Source of the DNA: Closterium sp. Naga37s-1
Taxonomy: Eukaryota; Streptophyta; Zygnematophyceae; Desmidiales; Closteriaceae
DNA: 64,000 nt
NCBI GenBank assembly: GCA_947471745.1
Contig: CANJKZ010001148.1
Location: forward strand, 1,251,001-1,315,000
Reading direction: 5' to 3'
Shown here piece by piece: positions 39,609-49,899 of this stretch (positions within the stretch are counted from its first letter, which is position 1; each line of letters opens with the position of its first letter). A program made the position numbers and the translations under genes. The notes under the pieces are model-generated. The model did no database searches, was not told the DNA's origin, and saw only the letters and a list, made by a program, of their open reading frames with translations.

Positions 39609-40150
39609 TGTCGGAGAACACCTCTCCTCCTGGCCTCTGCTCTTGTTCCTGTTGTCTCTCTCCAGCACCTGCTCCTCTTCCTGCCGTCTATCCCACCTCT
39701 CCCTCTTCTGCCTTGCTCAGCCTCAGTCACCCACATGAAAGAGATTAGTCCCCAACCCCACAGGTTGCCTCTTAGTGCCGTGCCACGGAGTGCTAGAGCT
39801 AAGGTGACAGCTTTGAATGGTTCGAGAGAACAACAAGCCAAAAGCAACAAAGGGGTGGGCGTGAGTGACCTTCCCCAGCCCCAAGCTGCACATTTCCCAA
39901 TGTGCGGCTCGGGGTTGGGGTTTCCTTGTTTCACATTTCGCCCTTCGGTAACTCTCCCCCGTAATCCCAATCGCTCCAATTCAGTTCCCCCCTTCTACTC
40001 CCCTTTGCAACAGTCACTTCGCTACATTCTACACCCCTATACTACTTCTATCATCCAAGCCTTAAGTGCACCTACAATCATACGCTAGCATGATCACTTA
40101 ACCAGCATCCTACTTTTATTGCATATGCACCAAGTGCATATGCGGTGACA
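39609..40150. mobile_element. Solo-LTR-like insertion, 542 bp
   Basis: Non-satellite DNA starting TGTCGGAGAACACC and ending CATATGCGGTGACA, that is TGTC...GACA inverted ends with the TG/CA of an LTR. It interrupts a monomer cleanly: CCGGTTGG on the left and TTGGACCAACTGG on the right give a 4-bp target duplication TTGG (39,605-39,608 and 40,151-40,154). The left part is pyrimidine-rich. A direct repeat, GCATATGCACC then GCATATGCGG, lies at the right end. There is no credible coding sequence. Its family is unknown and it does not match the LTRs of the other elements here. A short non-autonomous element is an alternative. Confidence 0.7.
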
Positions 40151-40943
40151 TTGGACCAACTGGCTTGTTGGTCCTATGGACCGGTTGAACCAACTGACGT
40201 GTTGGTCCTATGGACCGGTTGGACCGACTGGCATGTTGGTCCTATGGACCGGTTGGACCAACTGGCCTGTTGCTCCAATTGACCGGTTGGACCGAGTGGC
40301 CTGTTGGTCCTATGGACAGGTTGGACCAACTGGCCCGTTGGCCGAATGGACCGGTTGGACCAACTGAACTGTTGGTCCTATGGACCGGTTGGACCGAGTG
40401 GCCTGTTAGCCGAATGGACCGGTTGGACCAACTGGCCTGTTGGTCCTATGGACCGGATGGACCGACTAGCCTGTTGGTCCTGTGGACAAGTTGGACCAAC
40501 TGGACTGTTGGCAGAATGGATCGGTTAGACCAACAGGCGTGTTGGCCAAATGGACTGGTTGGACCAACTGACCTGTTGGTCATATAGAGCGGTTTGACCA
40601 ACTGGCCTGTTGGTTTTATGGACCGGTTGGACCAACAGGCCTATTGGCCGAATGGACCGGTTGGACCAACTGGCCAGTTGATACAATGGACCGGTTGGAC
40701 CAACTGGCCCGTTGGTCCTACGCATCGGTTGGACCAACTGGCGTGTTGGTCCTATGGAACGGTTGGACCAATTGGCATGTTGGTCCTATGGACCGGTTGG
40801 ACCAACTTAAGTGTTGGTCCTATGGTACAGTTGGACTGTGTGGCCTGTTGGTCCGATGGACCGGTTGGACCACTTAAAGTGTTGGTCCTATGGACCAATT
40901 GGACCAACTGGCCTATTGGCCGAATGCACTGGTTGGACCAACT
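40151..40943 (+). repeat. 34-bp satellite array, block C
   Basis: About 23 monomers of the same satellite, same orientation, between the solo-LTR-like insertion and the truncated copia fragment. It contains only satellite. Confidence 0.97.
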
Positions 40944-41074
40944 TGTCAGAATCAGTAAGCGAGAATGAATGAACTAGCAGCAAGATGGGTACAAGTAGCA
41001 ATCCCTAATTGGGTTGTACCCCATATGGGCTACCCCACTATGGCCTACACAATAAGCAGCATATAAGTTAGACA
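40944..41074 (-). repeat. Possible 3' LTR of the truncated copia fragment
   Basis: In the element's orientation this would start TGTCTAACTTATATGC and end GATTCTGACA, giving TGTC...GACA ends. A G-rich stretch (CTTTGGGGGTG) just before it could be the polypurine tract. The length of ~131 bp is short for copia and there is no second LTR to compare, so the inner boundary is tentative. Confidence 0.3.
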
Positions 41075-41329
41075 CACCCCCAAAGGCAAAGTGGGGGAGA
41101 ACAAGAGGTCACAAGCTCAGGGTGGATTACGAAGTCACCACGCATTCTGAGCACAAGCAAATGACCACAAGGCCAGTTCATTTGCAGAGTTATATAAAAG
41201 AGAACAAGCAGTACAGTGATCACAACCTAGCAAGTGTAAGCATGCATGTATAAGTATATAGATCACAGTACAAGCAAATTCAAGAAGTGAGCAAGTGAGG
41301 CCAAGTAGGCACAAGGCCTAGAACAGTAC

Positions 41330-43250
41330 AGAAACGCTGATGATCACAAGCTGAAGTGCCTTGGTGAAGATATCAGCTGCGTTGGCCCGAGAGGCCACGT
41401 AAGCAAGACGAAGCTGACCACGCTGCTGCAACTCTCGCGCAAGGAAGTAGCGCAGAGTGGCCTGTTGTCTGAGCTCCAGTCTGTGCTCCTGACACAAGGC
41501 AATTATGGCCTTGTTGTCGATGTACAAAACTGGAGGAGAACGAGGAGGCTCTCCCAAGTCGGTCAGCAGGTAGGTGAGCCAGCGTAACTCCTGTGCAGCC
41601 ATGGCCCCTGCGTAGATCTCAGCCTCACAACTGGAACTGAGAACAGAAGACGAGCGGGTAGACCGCCACGAAACAGAGCCGGAGCCAAGGCTGAAAGTGT
41701 AACCCTGTGACGACCGCTGCGTAGCCAAGTCGTCAACCCAAGAAGCGTCTGCGTGACCAGTGAGGACAACTCGAGCCCGTCCTCCAAGCACGAGCCCCAT
41801 GCCCGACGTACTGCACAAGTAGCGCATCACCCTCTTAGCGGCCTCCCAGTGCTCTAGTCGGTGTCTCCTGGGCGCAACGTAGCGTGCCAGGATGCTAAGC
41901 GGGTAAGCAAGGTCACGTCGTGTGCAGGTCATTAGGTTCATGAGGCAGCCCAAAAGCTCTGGATACGGGCCACTCGGCTCTGCGGACTCACCCGAAGGAA
42001 GAGATGAGAGCGAGTAACCGGTAGGCGGAGGAGTGGACTATGGCGAAAAGTACCGGAAGCGCTGAAGAACCTGCTGCACCATGTGTGACTGAGTCAAGGT
42101 AATGGTGCGCTGTGCTCTGTCCCGGGTGATCTGCAAGCCAAGATAGCTGCGCGGCTCACCCAGGTCTGTGCACGAGTGTCTCAGCTCCGACTTTACAAAG
42201 GCCAGTCCAGCAGTGTCAGCAGTGGCAAAGACCAAGTCGTCGACGTACACGAGGATGTAGAACGGCGGCAGAGATGTGTCGGTCCGTAGAAACAGCGACG
42301 GGTCAGCAGTCGAAGGAGCAAACCCAAGAGCCGCAAGCGTCGTCCTCAGTGTGTCGTGCCACTCGCGAGGCGCCTGGCGGAGACCGTAGACTGGCCGCCG
42401 GAGGCTCCACTGGGTACCTGCAGGAAACGACCCAGTGAAGCCAGGTGGGCAGCGCAGCCAGATCTCCTAATGCAGGCTGCCCTGTAGGAAGGCTGTGCTG
42501 AAGTCAAGAGAGTGAAGCTCGTAGTCGCGCTGAGCGGCGACATGCAGCAGCTCTTGAAGAGTAGTCATCTTCGGGTAGGGGAGAAGGTCTGGAAGAAGTC
42601 AACTCCCTGTCGCTGACTGAAGCCTCGTGCAACGTAACGCGCCTTGAAGACAGGCGGAGAACCCGGCGGCCGCTTCACCCTGAAAATCCACATGCCACGG
42701 AGGATTTTGCCCCAGGTGGGGGAAACTCGCCGACGTAGGTGCCTGAGGACTTCCAGGAAACCATTTCTGCGTCCATGGCTGTCTGCCACTGAGAGGAGTA
42801 GGGACCCTCAATAGCCTCTGCGTAAGAGCGTGGGGTCGGGATGTCTGGTGCATCCGGGTCTCCCTCAGGTGCAATCAGCATGGACACGAGATGAGGTAAA
42901 GCTGCTGCAAAACACTCAAAGTCCTCCTGCCTGTCCTCAAGGACGTCCGTGCCAAGAGCACACTCACCCCCGACGGACGGAGGACAGACAGACTCAGACT
43001 CAGCAACAAGACTAGCGGCGTAGTCGAGGCGACAGGCGGCAGCAAAGTCAACAAGCTCAGCAACTAAGGCAGACGCAGCAGAGGACTCAAACGAAGGGTC
43101 AGTGACAACAGTGGCTAGAAGACGTGTGACAGTAGGACTGGCAGCACGAGCAAGGTCTGACGGCGGGTCAGCAACGTCAGGAAGAGAGGACGCAGGAGGA
43201 GACGGCAGAGGGACACGCTGTGGAACAGAGGAAGGACGGAGTGCCATCTG
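41330..43250 (-). pseudogene. copia RT-RNase H remnant, fossil
   Basis: Three recognisable parts in copia order. The hinge and RT start are at ~42,700-43,250 (PTPRSYAEAIEGPYSSQWQT). The RT palm is at ~42,040-42,260, with the catalytic box MYVDDLVFATADTAG and SYLGLQITRDRAQRTITLTQ. RNase H is at ~41,340-41,960, with VLTGHADASWVDD, SSSCEAEIYAGAMAAQELRW and YIDNKAIIALCQEHRLE. The YVDD and DADASW/SSCEAEI motifs belong to the copia reverse transcriptase and RNase H families. It is broken and not functional. Confidence 0.88.
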
Positions 43251-43569
43251 GTGCGTGCCGGGGACAGGAGGAGGACGCGGACGCGGAACACAACGACCAG
43301 TGCGTACAGCGCGAACAGGCGACGCAGGACGAGACTCAGGCTCACAACGCTCTGCAAGACCTCCTGTCGTCCCAGTGTAAAGAGAAGGAGCAGGCAGTGG
43401 GGAGGCTGGCTATAACTGCGACCGCGACTGGTCAGGCGGTGGATGCAGTAAGGGAGGAGGAAGGCCAGTAGAAGGCAGGAGACCAAGAACCTGCTGAAGC
43501 AGTGGAATGAAGTACGGTCGCGGCCGCACAGTGCCTCCAGAACCAGCACCGACAGCACTAGCACCCCTA

Positions 43570-46500
43570 GGCCTCTTGGTCCTATAGACCGGTTGGACCA
43601 ACTGACCTGTTGGTCTTGTGGACCGGTTGGACCAACTAGCTTGTTGGCCGAATGGACCGGTTGGACGACTGGACCGTTGGTCATATGGACCGGTTGGACC
43701 GAGTTGCCTGTTGGTCCTATGGACAGGTTGGACCAATTGGCCTGTTGGCCGAATGGACTGGTTGGACGACTGGACTGTTGGTTATATGGACCGGTTGGAC
43801 CGACTCGCTTGTTAGCCGAATGGACCGCATGGACCGACTAGCCTGATGGTCCTATGGACCAGTTGGACCAACTGGCCTGTTGGCCAAATGGACCGGTTGG
43901 ACCAACTGGCCTGTTGGTCCTATAGATCGGTTGGACCAACTGACCTGTTGGACTTTTGGACCGAATGGACCAACAGGCCTGTTGGTCCTATGCACCGGTT
44001 AGACCAATTGGCTTGTTGGTCCTATGGACCGGTTGGACCAACTGGCCCGTTGGCCCAATGGACCAGTTGGACCAATTGGATTGTTGGTCCAATTGACCGG
44101 TTGGACCAACTTGCCTGTTGGTCCTATGGACTGGATGGACCAACTGGCCTGTTGGCCCAATGGATCGATTGGACCAAGTAGATTGTTGGTCCGATGGACC
44201 GGTTGGACCAACTCGCCTGTTGGTCCTATGGACCGGTTGGACCAACTCGCCTGTTGGTCCTATGGACCGGTTGGACCAACTGGCCTGTTGGCCGAATGGA
44301 CCAGTTGGACCAACTGGCTTGTTGGTCCTATGGACCAGTTGGACCAACTGGACTGTTGGTCATATGGACCGGTTGTACCGACAGGCCTGTTAGCCGAATG
44401 GACCGGTTGACCAACTGGCCTGTTGGTCCTATGGACCGGATGGACCGACTAGCCTGTTGGCCACATGGACCGGTTGGACGACTGGACTGTTGGTCAAATG
44501 GACCGATTGGACCGACTGGCCTGTTGGTCCTATGGACAGGTTGGACCAACAGGCATGTTGGCCGAATGGACCGGTTGGATGACTGGCCTGTTAGCCGAAT
44601 GGACCGGTTGGACCAACTGGCCTGATGGTCCTATGGACCGGATGGACCGACTAGCCTGTTGGTCCAATGGACCAGTTGGACCAACTGGCCTGTCGGCAGA
44701 ATGGACCGGTTGGACCAACAGGCCTGTTTGTCCTATGGACCGGTTGGACCAACTAACCTGTTGGTCTTGTGGACCGGTTGGACCAACAGGCCTGTTGGCC
44801 GAATGGACCGGTTAGACAAACTGGCATATTGGTCCTATGGACCGGTTGGACCAATAGGTCTATTGGTCCCATCGACTGGTTGGACCAACTGGCCTGTTGG
44901 TCCTATGAAACGGTTGGACCAACTGGCCTGCTGGCTAAATGGACCGGTTGGACCAACTGGCCTGTTGGTCCTATAGACTGGTTGGACCAACTGGCCTTTT
45001 GGTCCTGTGGACCAGTTGGACCAACAGGCCTGTTGGCCGAATGGACCGATTGGACCAACTGGCCTGTTGGTCCTATGGACCGGTTGGACCAACTGGCGTT
45101 TTGGGTCCTATGAACCGGTTGGACCAACTGGCCTGTTGGTCCTATGGACCGGTTGGACCAACTGGCCTGTTGGTCCTATGGACCGGTTGGACCGAGTGGA
45201 CTGTTGGTCCTATAGACCGGTTGGACCAACTGACGTGTTGGTCCTATGGACCGGTTGGACCAACTCGCCTGTTAGTCCTATGGACTGGATGGACCAACTG
45301 GCATGTTGGCCCAATGGATCGGTTGGACCAAGTAGATTGTTGGTCCAATGGACCGGTTGGACCAACTGGCCTGTTGGCAGAATAAACCGGTTGGACCAAC
45401 TGGCCTGTTTGTCCTATGGACCGGTTGGACCAACTGACGTCCTATGGACCGGTTGGACCAACTGGCCTGTTGGTCCTATGGACTGGTTCGACCAACTGAC
45501 GTGTTGGTCCTATGGACCGGTTGGACCAACTGGCATGTTGGTCCTATGGAAGGGTTGGACCGAGTGGCCTGTTGCTTCTATGGACAGGTTGGACCAACTG
45601 GCCTGTTGGCCGAATGGACCGGTTGGACCAACTGGACTGTTGGTCATATGGACCGGTTGGACCGACCTGCCTGTTAGCCGAATGGACCGATTGGACCAAC
45701 TGGCCTGTTGGTCCTATAGACCTGATTGACCGACTAGCGCGTTGGTCCTACGGACCTGTTGGACCAGCTGGCCTGTTGGTCCTATAGACCGGTTGCACCA
45801 TCTGACCTGTTGGTCTTGTGGACCGGTTGGACCAACAGGCCTGTTTGTCCTACTCACCGGTTGGACCAACTCGCTTGTTGATCCTATGGACCGGTTGGAC
45901 CAAATGGCTAGTTGGCCCAATGGACCAGTTGGACCAAGTGGAATGTTGGTCCAATTGGCCGGTTGGACCAACTCGCCTGTTAGTCCTATGGACTGGATGG
46001 ACAAACTGGCCTGTTGGCCCAATGGAATCCTTTGGACCAAGTAGATTGTTGGTCCAATGGGCCGGTTGGACCAACTGGCCTGTTGGTCCTATGGACCGGT
46101 TGGACCAACTGGCCTGTTGGCCAAATGAAACGGTTGGACCAACTGACGTGTTGGTCCTATTGACCGGTTGGACCAACTAGCCTGTTGCTCCAATGGACCG
46201 GTTGGACCGAGTGGCCTGCTGGTCCTATGGTTAGGTTGGACCAACTAGCCTGTTGGCCGCATGGACCGGTTGTACCAACTGGACTGTTGGTCCTATGGAC
46301 CGGTCGGACCGACAGGCCTGTTTGCCGAATAGACCAGTTGGACCAACTGGCCTGTTGGTCCTATGGAACAGATGGACCGACTAGCCTGTTGGTCCAATGA
46401 ACCAGTTGGACCAACTGGCCTGTTGGCAGAATGGACCGGTTGGACCAACAGGCCTTTTGGTCCTATAGACCGGTTGGACCAACTGACCTATTGGTCTTGT

Positions 46501-47980
46501 GGACCGGTTGGACCAACAGGCCTGTTGGCCAAATCGACCAGTTAGACAAACACGCCTATTGGTCCTAAAGACCGGTTGGACCAACAGTCCTGTTCGTCCC
46601 ATAAACTGGTTGGACCAACTAGCCTGTTGGTCCTATGTAACGGTTGGACCAACTGGCCTGCTGGCCAAATGGACCGGTTGGACCAACTGGCCTCTTGGTC
46701 CTATAGACTAGTTGGACCAACTGGCCTGTTGGAAGAATGGACCGGTTGGACCAACTGTCCACTTGGTCTTGAGGACTGGTTGGACCAACTGACGTGTTGG
46801 TCCTATGGACGGGTTAGCTCAACAGGACTGTTGGTCCAATGGACCGGTTGGACCAAGTGGCCTGTTGGTCGAATGGACCGGTTGGACCAACTGACCTGTT
46901 GGTCCTATGGACCGGTTGGACCAACTGGCCTGTTGCTCCAATGGGCCGGTTGGACCGAGTGGCCTGTTGGTCCTATGGACAGGTTGGACCAACTGGCTTG
47001 TTGGCTGAATGGACCGGTTGGACCAACTGGACTGTTGGTCCTATGGACGGGTTGGACCGACACGTCTGTTAGCTGAAGGGACCAGTTGGACCAACTGGCC
47101 TGTTGGCCCAATGGACCGGTTGGACCAACCCGATTGTTGGTCCAATTGACCGGGTTGACCAACTCGCTTGTTGGTCCTATGGACCGGTTGGACCAACTGG
47201 CCTGTTTGTCGTATGGACCGGTTGGACCAACTGGCATGTTGGCCCTATAGACTGGTTGGACCAACTGGATTCTTGGTCCTATGGACCGGTTGGACCAACT
47301 GGCCTGTTTATCTTATGGACCGATTGGACCAACTGGCCTGCTGGGCGAATGGACCGGTTGGACGACTGGACCGTTGGTCATATGGACCGGTTGGACCGAG
47401 TTGCCTGTTGGTCCTATGGACAAGTTGGACCAATTGGCCTGTTGGCCGAATGGACCGGTTGGACCAACTGGACTGTTGGTCCTATGGACCGGTTGGACCG
47501 ACAGGCCTGTTAGCCGAATGGACCGGTTGGACCAACTGGCCTGTTGGTCCTATGGACCGAATGGTCCGACTAGCCTGTAGGTCCAATGGACCAGTTGGAC
47601 CAACTGACCTGTTGGTCTTCTGGACCGGTTGGACCAACTGGCCTGTTGGCCGAATGGACCGGTTGGACGACTGGACTGTTGGTCATATGGTCCGGTTGGA
47701 CCGACTGGCCTGTTGGTCCTATGGACAGGTTGGACCAACTGGCCTGCTGGCCGAATGGACCGGTTGGACGACTGTCCTGTTAGCCGAATGGACCGGTTGG
47801 ACCAACAGGCCTGTTGGTCCTATGGACCGGATGGACCGTCTAGCCTGTTGGTCCAATGGACCAGTTGAACCAACTGGCCTGTCGGCAGAATGGACCGGTT
47901 GGACCAACAGGCCTGCTTGTCCTATAGACCGGTTGGACCAACTTACCTGTCGGTCTTGTGGACCGGTTGGAACAACAGGC
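43570..47980 (+). repeat. 34-bp satellite array, block D
   Basis: About 130 monomers of the same satellite. Characteristic variants are GGTTGGACGACTGGAC with GTTGGTCATATGG (near 43,660, 44,470, 47,360 and 47,660), together with CTGTCGGCAGAATGG. It ends with the CAGGC target duplication (47,976-47,980) of the plus-strand copia element. The resumption at 43,570 keeps the monomer phase of block C exactly (ACCAACT before the fragment, GGCCTCTTGG after it). Confidence 0.97.
44690..44950 (+). repeat. Uninterrupted paralogue of the 47.98-kb retroelement insertion site
   Basis: The order CTGTCGGCAGAATGG, CCTGTTTGTCCTAT, GGTCTTGTGGACCGGTTGG, CCAACAGGCCTGTTGGCC, GGTTAGACAAACTGGC, CCAATAGG, CTGGCTAAATGG occurs here without a break. 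Its left half matches the flank before 47,980 and its right half matches the flank after 54,037. The target motif CAGGC is present once, at 44,787-44,791. This shows that the two flanks of the plus-strand copia element were contiguous before insertion. Confidence 0.87.
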
Positions 47981-48758
47981 TGTTGGTGCAACCCTACGGT
48001 TTGCACTCGGCTTGTTGTCCGTGTGTGTGCATGCGTGTGTGCATGGAATGGTATGAGGCCATGGGATAATATATATTTCATGCTTATAATAGTGTGTGAA
48101 TGTTGAGTCATGATGTCGAGTGTGTGTGTCGAGTCAATAGCGAGTTATCGCTAGTCGCGTGTCACGCGGTCGTTTGTGTCCCGTGCGCGGTTTCTATTTT
48201 GTCGTGTGTCTCGTGCACGGTTTCTATTTAGTCGTGTGTGTGGAACGTTCAGCGTGTCGCAGGTGTGTGCAGCAGACCCATCAAGAACTCAAGGATTCAA
48301 GATTCAAGTGATCGCGAAGCCCGCGAAAAAGGGTACACCTCAAGATATTGAAGATAGTTACATTACTTGGTGTAGGCCCTAGTGAAGGGTAGTTTCGAGA
48401 CCCTTCGTGGTTGGGGACAGTGTGGCACTGTTCCACATCACTGTACCTCGGCTCTTGGGGTTTGTAGGAGCTGGGAGTCATTCCCAACTCGTAAGTCTTC
48501 CTACCTTGTGTTCTAAGACTATAGTGGCTGCCATAGTGCCGTTCGTTCAAACTGACGCTGTGTCGTCAATACTTGGTGAAATCGTGCGATCTAAATTGAC
48601 TATTGTAGGCGACGTTAAGACGCTCTAGATCCAATATAAATCAGGTCATTTGAAGCTGTGAACAGAACGCTATAAACGTTTAAAGCCTCTGTGCCGAAAT
48701 CCGACTGTGCACTCTATCTTTCGTTTTAGGCACATTGAAGCCTACTGTGACCATAACA
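47981..48758 (+). repeat. 5' LTR of the plus-strand copia element
   Basis: 778 bp, TGTTGGTGCAACCCTACGG to GTGACCATAACA. It has an AT-rich ATAATATATATTTC stretch about 90 bp in that could serve as a TATA box. It also has a GTGTGT-rich portion and repeated CGTGTGTC and CCCGTGCGC motifs. It is shorter than its partner because of indels. Confidence 0.95.
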
Positions 48759-48760
48759 AC

Positions 48761-48772
48761 TGGTATCAGAGC
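48761..48772 (+). other. Primer-binding site (initiator tRNA-Met)
   Basis: TGGTATCAGAGC, two bases after the 5' LTR. It is complementary to the 3' end of plant-type initiator tRNA-Met, the standard primer for many plant copia elements. It fixes the element's orientation and the LTR end. Confidence 0.93.
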
Positions 48773-48792
48773 GCCTTGGAGCAGCTACGACG

Positions 48793-49860
48793 ATGGCTGG
48801 ACCTGAAGAAAGGGGTTACAGAGGTACTGGAGGCAGTGGAGGACCCCAAGCACAAGGTCAACCCCGTGATTCAGCCATGGCGCCCGTGCAACCAAGTCTT
48901 GGCCCATCTAGGGATGAGCCTAGAGTGTTCGGGCTTGACAAGTTCAACGGCGACAACTTCGCTGAATGGTCCTTCAGAATGGAGAATGTGTTTGACCACT
49001 ATGACCTGCTGGAGGTGATGGAAGGAATGGAGAAGCGTCCCGAGAACGACCCGGAGAAGAGCCCATGGGTGCGGAAGAGCGCACAAGGCTACCTCCTACT
49101 AGGGCAAGCGTTGGGGAGCAGCCAGATCCGTCACATCAAGCCATTCCAGCGTGAACCAGAGAAGGGACCAAAGGCATGGGCTGCTCTCAAGGGTGTACAC
49201 GCTCCTGCAACAGCGGCGGTAGTGGTGGTGTTGGAACGGCAAATGGCGACACTACGAATTGACGAGGATGAAGCGGTTGAAGAAGGGGTGAAGAAATTCT
49301 TCGACTTGTTGACGCGGCTGAAGGAGCTGATTTGAACTACAGTGGGCTCCAAAAGAAGACCAAGTTGCTGGCCCTACTCCCGGAATCGTGGTCCTCGCTC
49401 ATCATCAACTTGAACCTTGATCTTCCCCGTCTCTCGCTTGAAGACGTGAAGCGCGCGATCCTTCAAGAGGACTTCCGCCGCCGTGATTTGGCGAGTGCGG
49501 ATGGCGCTGGGGCAGCAAGCATCGGCCGGGGGTACGGCCGTGGAAGAGGCAGAGGACAAGGGGGAGGCAGATTTGGCAGCAACAACTTCAATGGAGGCCG
49601 CGGGAGTGGCGGTTACGGCAGCGTCGCTCACGATCGCGGCCGATTCGACGGCGAGTGCCATTTTTGCCACAAGAGCGGACACATGTGGCGCGATTGCTAC
49701 AAAGTCCCTGATGTTTGGACCCCTGCTCAAGGCCAAGAGGGTAGAGGAGCAGGAGGAGGGAGAAGAAGAGGCCTTGGAGGCCGTGGCGGTCGCGGAGGCG
49801 GTGCTGCAAACATGAAGAGCGGAGATAACGACGAGGACCCGAGCGGCAACCGGTAGGTCA
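48793..49860 (+). pseudogene. gag: copia gag region, fossil
   Basis: Starts MAGPEERGYRG shortly after the primer site. The body has the copia Gag pattern FGLDKFNGDNFAEWSFRMEN, then further on LLALLPESWSSLIINL and LSLEDVKRAILQE. After a Gly/Arg-rich stretch comes a CX2CX4HX4C zinc knuckle (CHFCHKSGHMWRDC, 49,656-49,697). The role would be capsid formation and RNA packaging. The region is not fully open. It is clearly a different copia lineage from the minus-strand element, judging by knuckle and capsid sequences. Confidence 0.9.
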
Positions 49861-49899
49861 ATTCTACTTGGTGTCAACGCAAGCACCGGCTGCACCAGA

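Larger units (their letters stand above)
40944..43569 (-). mobile_element. Truncated Ty1/copia fragment, minus strand
   Basis: About 2.6 kb of non-satellite DNA. Its left end, TGTCAGAATCAGTAAGC, looks like an LTR terminus (…CTGACA in the element's orientation). Reading leftward from the right end it holds a Pro/Ser-rich integrase-RT hinge, reverse transcriptase and RNase H, then a non-coding 3' part. The 5' LTR, gag, protease and integrase are absent, so it is a 5'-truncated fossil with several breaks. No target duplication is visible. The protein signatures (SYAEAIEGPYSSQWQTAMD, YVDDLVFATADT, AMAAQELRWLTYLLTDLG) recall copia proteins I associate with Closterium, from memory only. It is unrelated at sequence level to the two larger copia elements here. 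Confidence 0.9.

Noticed and set aside
39528-40088. 186-codon open frame across the solo-LTR-like insertion
   Set aside because: It begins in satellite and runs into the pyrimidine-rich left part of the insertion. There is no domain, and the frame straddles an insertion junction.
48761-48772. tRNA-Met gene fragment
   Set aside because: Only the 12-nt complement of the tRNA 3' end is present, exactly where a primer-binding site belongs. There is no cloverleaf.
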